Virus record (IMG/VR): IMGVR_UViG_3300020478_000019 | Span: 1-41,451 of that record | Reading direction: 5' to 3' (one strand) | Source of the DNA: a virus | DNA length: 41,451 nucleotides | In this document: piece after piece, positions 40,584 to 41,451 of the stretch | Layout of the letters: every line of letters starts with the position of its first letter | Numbering within the stretch: the stretch's first letter is position 1 | The notes under the pieces: generated by a model | Seen by the model: only the letters and a program-made list of their open reading frames with translations | Told to the model about the DNA's origin: nothing | The model's database searches: none | Made by a program: the position numbers and the translations under genes

Positions 40584-41451
40584 ATGAAAAACAAACACCT
40601 CGAACATCCTGAAGATTCTATCCTTAATAAGGGTAAAGATGGAGCACTTGAGATTCTCAAGTTCTTTAAGGATAAGAGTAGCACATTGTCAGTGAAGTAT
40701 GATGGTGCTCCTGCTATAGTTTGGGGTATTAATCCTGAAAATAATAAGTTTTTTGTTGGTACGAAGAGTGTATTTAATAAGAGAAAGATTAAGATCAATT
40801 ATACACACTATGATATAGAAGTTAATCATGGAAGTGTGCCTAATGTCGCATCAATCCTTCATCTATGTTATGAGAAACTACCTAGAATTGAAGGAGTTTA
40901 TCAATGTGATTTTATAGGATTTGGTGGTGGTTCTTCATACACACCAAACACAATTTCATACCTATTTGATGATAGAATTGAAGAAGATATGATTGTTGCC
41001 GCTCATACAACTTATGAGGGTGATAATATGAAAGAAATGGATGCAATATTTGATTATAAAGGTGTAAGAACTGATGAGGTTAAATTCTTATCAACTGATG
41101 CACAAATATCATACAGAGATATTAAATTAGATCTCTTAATTAGTCTCGCTCAAGCAGCAGTAAGATTTGTTAAATTCCCTGATAAAAAGGAAGGTGAACT
41201 AATCAAAGTTACTGTCAATAAGTTTATCAGAGAACAGAGAGATTTAGATCCTAATGCTTTATCAAAAGAGACAGGATTTCATGCAAATCTATTCCATCTA
41301 TACAATTTCATCAGAGATATTAAACTACTGTTGATGGAAGGTATAACAACTAGTGAGAATGTTGAGACAATGATTGATACTCAACAGTGTGAACATGAAG
41401 GTTATGTTATGTCAAATAAGTATGGTACTTATAAGTTAGTTAACAGAAAAC
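40584..41451 (+). CDS. Nucleotidyltransferase/ligase-like protein (DUF6267-like), 3' truncated by window
   Basis: 289 residues visible, open at the right edge. LSVKYDGAPAIVWGI holds the KxDG motif I of the covalent nucleotidyltransferase (DNA/RNA ligase, capping enzyme) superfamily: Lys38-x-Asp40-Gly41. YQCDFIGF (about 106-113) could be motif III, EGYVM (272-276) motif IV, and YKLVNRK (283-289) motif V. The overall pattern (FFVGTKSVFNKRKIKINYT, YTPNTISYLF, IIVAAHT-type) is that of a conserved marine-phage family I know as DUF6267. Ligase activity is an inference from motif order; no experiment is known to me. It starts an early-type unit. Confidence 0.6.
   Translation, partial: MKNKHLEHPEDSILNKGKDGALEILKFFKDKSSTLSVKYDGAPAIVWGINPENNKFFVGTKSVFNKRKIKINYTHYDIEVNHGSVPNVASILHLCYEKLPRIEGVYQCDFIGFGGGSSYTPNTISYLFDDRIEEDMIVAAHTTYEGDNMKEMDAIFDYKGVRTDEVKFLSTDAQISYRDIKLDLLISLAQAAVRFVKFPDKKEGELIKVTVNKFIREQRDLDPNALSKETGFHANLFHLYNFIRDIKLLLMEGITTSENVETMIDTQQCEHEGYVMSNKYGTYKLVNRK

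Overview
The window is part of the genome of a T4-like contractile-tailed phage (cyanomyovirus type) that infects marine cyanobacteria. The evidence is an AT-rich sequence, a T4-type baseplate and tail module (gp53, gp48, gp4, gp54, gp26, gp51-like, gp27, gp5), late-promoter motifs of the CTAAATA type, a CP12-like metabolic regulator, a cyanobacterial-style two-piece tmRNA with a tag starting ANNIV, and many 2-oxoglutarate/Fe(II) oxygenase genes. The low G+C suggests a Prochlorococcus-type or low-GC Synechococcus host, but the exact host cannot be read from this window.

Layout. (1) 1-2703, minus strand: gp4 nuclease, a conserved structural protein, gp48 tail-tube cap and the start of gp53, read from a late promoter at 2724-2730. 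(2) 2731-13751, plus strand: gp54, gp26, a gp51-like ORF, two long tail-lumen or hub proteins, gp27, CP12-like, gp5, a beta-helix spike protein and a fibre-like protein. (3) 13748-18839: virion proteins interleaved with five 2OG-oxygenase-like genes and small ORFs. (4) 18830-19275: an RNA cluster with tRNA-Thr, the tmRNA acceptor half, tRNA-Asn and the tmRNA coding half. (5) 19295-31401: more oxygenases, a 2327-residue fibre with a self-cleaving S74 chaperone domain, and a convergent glycine-rich adhesin. (6) 31478-35579: a GIY-YIG/ParB-like protein and four consecutive oxygenase-like genes. (7) 35583-41451: short, early-type transcription units with sigma70-like promoters, small proteins, membrane peptides, an SF2 helicase, one more oxygenase and a truncated nucleotidyltransferase/ligase-like gene.

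The strongest unusual signals are two. First, a textbook -1 ribosomal frameshift cassette (slippery T TTT TTC followed after 4 nt by a perfect 12-bp hairpin) joins gp26 to the gp51-like ORF just before the tape-measure candidate. This implies a G/GT-type tail-assembly chaperone in a T4-like phage. Second, a complete tRNA-Asn gene fills the intervening segment of a circularly permuted tmRNA gene, and the tmRNA tag appears lengthened by an internal duplication. Other points of interest are thirteen 2OG-oxygenase-like genes, a SleB-like hydrolase motif in a tail protein while gp5 shows no lysozyme domain, a structured leader in front of a 43-residue peptide gene, and a recurring operator-like motif between early units.

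Genes are tightly packed, with stop/start overlaps (ATGA, TAATG) nearly everywhere. The only gene-free stretch longer than 300 bases is the RNA cluster.
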